Part shown: in pieces, positions 40,345 through 41,597 of the stretch
Layout of the letters: each line of letters opens with the position of its first letter
Position numbering within the stretch: position 1 is the stretch's first letter
Assembly: GCA_002171515.1 (NCBI GenBank)
Contig: NHEP01000041.1
Location: 1-41,597, forward strand
Reading direction: 5' to 3'
Length of the DNA stretch: 41,597 bases
Source: a bacterium TMED88
GTDB taxonomy: Bacteria > Myxococcota_A > UBA9160 > UBA4427
The notes under the pieces: model-generated
Told to the model about the DNA's origin: nothing
What the model saw: the letters and a program-made list of their open reading frames with translations, nothing else
Databases searched by the model: none
Made by a program: the position numbers and the translations under genes

Positions 40345-41274
40345 GTGACCAACGATAACTCCCCGATCGCAAAGGCCCGGCGAAGCACTTTGCCTCGCGC
40401 TCGCCGACGAGACAAAAATTTCCCGCCTTATTTGCTGGCCTTGATGATGGCAACGCTGCTGGTGGGAAGCGAAGCGCTGGCCCAAACGCCGCGCATTCTC
40501 TTGATTGGGGATTCGTGGGTTAGCCAAGCCTGGTCCGCTGGATCGTTCCAAGCCGCTTTGGCCAATAAGGGCCTGTCTCAGTTTGGGGTGGAAGGTGGAA
40601 GCACGACCATCGGTGGCACGACGGCCGCCCAATGGGCGACGCAGCCCTATCTGAATCTCATTACAGCCAAGGTCAATGCGAATCCAACGCTCGACATTTT
40701 CCACCTTTCGATGGGCGGAAACGATTTCCTCGGCGCACCGGCTGGGGCGGACCTCCTCGCGTTGGCCAATCAGATCATTGCCGACCAAGTCACAGTGGTG
40801 AACCACATCCTTTCCCTCCAACCCAACGCCAAGATCACCATCGGGACATACGACTACACCCCTTCGGGCGAGAACAATATTGGACAGGCCGTACTCACTT
40901 CACTGTTGATCAACGCTGTTTCTTCCATTCCAAATTACTACGTCCTCAATCAACTCGGCCTACTCCACAACCGTCTCGGGTTTTCCGGTCTTTTTGCCGC
41001 TGGCACGACCCCTGAGCCGGGAAATTGGCCGTATTACCAACCTCTGCAAGGAGGCGACCCCTTGGTGGGCGGCGATCCAGCGGCCTATGCGGACTCCATC
41101 CATCCCACCGCGGCCTCTTATGTCGTCTTGGCCGAACATGCAATCGATGCGTACTACTTGGCGTGGCTCACAGGAGCGCCACTCGTCCCCGGCTTACAGC
41201 CTGTCGCCGCTCTCGCCCTGATGGCCTCGCTGGGTGCTCTGGGATACTTCAAGTCTAGAGGCCGATTCCCTTGA
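40345..41274 (+). CDS. Secreted SGNH/GDSL-type hydrolase with C-terminal hydrophobic anchor
   Basis: 309 residues from GTG 40345. Other possible starts are TTG 40390 and ATG 40444, and none has a clear ribosome site. A signal peptide, PPYLLALMMATLLVGSEALA, precedes the catalytic domain. Block I is LLIGDSW with the nucleophile Ser, block III is GGND, and block V is DSIHPT with the Asp/His pair. These enzymes cleave acyl or acetyl esters of lipids or glycans. The end VPGLQP followed by a hydrophobic helix and KSRGRF resembles CTERM-type sorting tags but is not the canonical PEP or IPTL motif. Confidence 0.85.
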   Translation: MTNDNSPIAKARRSTLPRARRRDKNFPPYLLALMMATLLVGSEALAQTPRILLIGDSWVSQAWSAGSFQAALANKGLSQFGVEGGSTTIGGTTAAQWATQPYLNLITAKVNANPTLDIFHLSMGGNDFLGAPAGADLLALANQIIADQVTVVNHILSLQPNAKITIGTYDYTPSGENNIGQAVLTSLLINAVSSIPNYYVLNQLGLLHNRLGFSGLFAAGTTPEPGNWPYYQPLQGGDPLVGGDPAAYADSIHPTAASYVVLAEHAIDAYYLAWLTGAPLVPGLQPVAALALMASLGALGYFKSRGRFP

Positions 41275-41301
41275 TTGACTTCGCCCGAGGGCGACCTCGT
41301 A

Positions 41302-41597
41302 TCAAGACGCCGCACCTTTCGGATCTAATCCGTCGAGCGAAAAGGACTGTCGCTCCATCCCCGCCAAGGACGCAAAGACTCGACGCGTTCCCTTGAAAGG
41401 GCCGCGGGCGTGCATCACCACTCGATTGTCCACGATCGCAAAATCACCGGCCTGCCACGGAATGTCAAACGCGAGACGATCCGCCAATTCAATGGCATGA
41501 CGAACCGCCTCCGCATCGAGCACAGAGTCATCGCCGTGCCGGATGGCCGACGAAGGATCATTGCGCTCGTCCTGCCAGCCCTTGTAGGCCGCAATCA
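41302..41597 (-). CDS. TauD/TfdA-family dioxygenase, C-terminal part (5' end off the window)
   Basis: Only the last ~97 residues are visible; the frame runs open to the right edge. The piece IPWQAGDFAIVDNRVVMHAR followed by GPFKGTRRVFASL is the C-terminal strand of TauD/TfdA Fe(II)/2-oxoglutarate oxygenases, giving the distal His (MHAR) and the 2-oxoglutarate-binding Arg (TRR). The HxD pair would lie in the missing N-terminal part. Substrate (taurine, sulfonate, carnitine, gamma-butyrobetaine type) cannot be told. Confidence 0.85.
   Translation of the reverse strand, partial: IAAYKGWQDERNDPSSAIRHGDDSVLDAEAVRHAIELADRLAFDIPWQAGDFAIVDNRVVMHARGPFKGTRRVFASLAGMERQSFSLDGLDPKGAAS

Overview
The window looks like part of a chromosome from an uncultured, deltaproteobacteria-type bacterium (Myxococcota, Binatota or Desulfobacterota relatives are my guess). 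Reasons are a cytochrome-b558-type sdhCAB operon, hybrid histidine kinases with no DNA-binding output, IPTL-CTERM and PEP-CTERM surface tags, a CaiB/BaiF, SDR, PhyH and TauD enzyme mix, and an apparent selenocysteine peroxiredoxin. Genes are densely packed on both strands. I see no rRNA, tRNA, IS element, integrase or CRISPR array. The taxonomic statement is inference.

Left part (1-6.2 kb): the C-terminal part of a long coiled-coil protein, followed 3 nt later by a MotB/OmpA-like single-pass protein that lacks the usual membrane aspartate, then a small lipoprotein; these three read as one operon. Convergent to it are a GT4 glycosyltransferase and a DUF3604 lipoprotein. 6.2-15.7 kb: a BON-domain protein, a hybrid sensor kinase, a PhyH-family dioxygenase, a large GT-C-like membrane protein, a PoxB-like pyruvate:quinone oxidoreductase and a GST-fold protein.

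Central part (15.9-26.3 kb): sdhCAB, convergent with fumC, so succinate-to-malate enzymes sit together, with quinone-linked PoxB close by. Upstream of fumC on the minus strand are a Kch-type potassium channel, which carries a strong internal ribosome site for a free RCK domain, and a compact overlapping three-gene cassette. That cassette holds a small Cys-repeat peptide, a DUF692 (MNIO) enzyme and a DUF2063 partner. It has the layout of an HvfABC/bufferin-type RiPP pathway, but the repeat is EGSC/EGDC rather than the EGKCG known for HvfA. A second hybrid kinase lies upstream.

Right part (26.3-41.6 kb): a small secreted protein, a Tat-exported aldo/keto-reductase-like protein, a DapB-like dehydrogenase, and a peroxiredoxin that is read through an in-frame TGA. 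The TGA stands where the catalytic residue belongs (U-P-P-C) and is followed by a hairpin with a GGU apical loop that fits a bacterial SECIS. The peroxiredoxin is fused to a DsbD-N-like domain. Then come an M36 metalloprotease with IPTL-CTERM tag, a CaiB/BaiF CoA-transferase, a formylglycine sulfatase translationally coupled to a small secreted protein, a PEP-CTERM protein, an SDR, an SGNH hydrolase with a C-terminal anchor, and the C-terminal end of a TauD/TfdA dioxygenase at the right edge.

The most interesting items are the selenocysteine peroxiredoxin, the atypical MNIO RiPP cassette, the MotB-like protein without its proton-carrying residue, and the internal start in kch.
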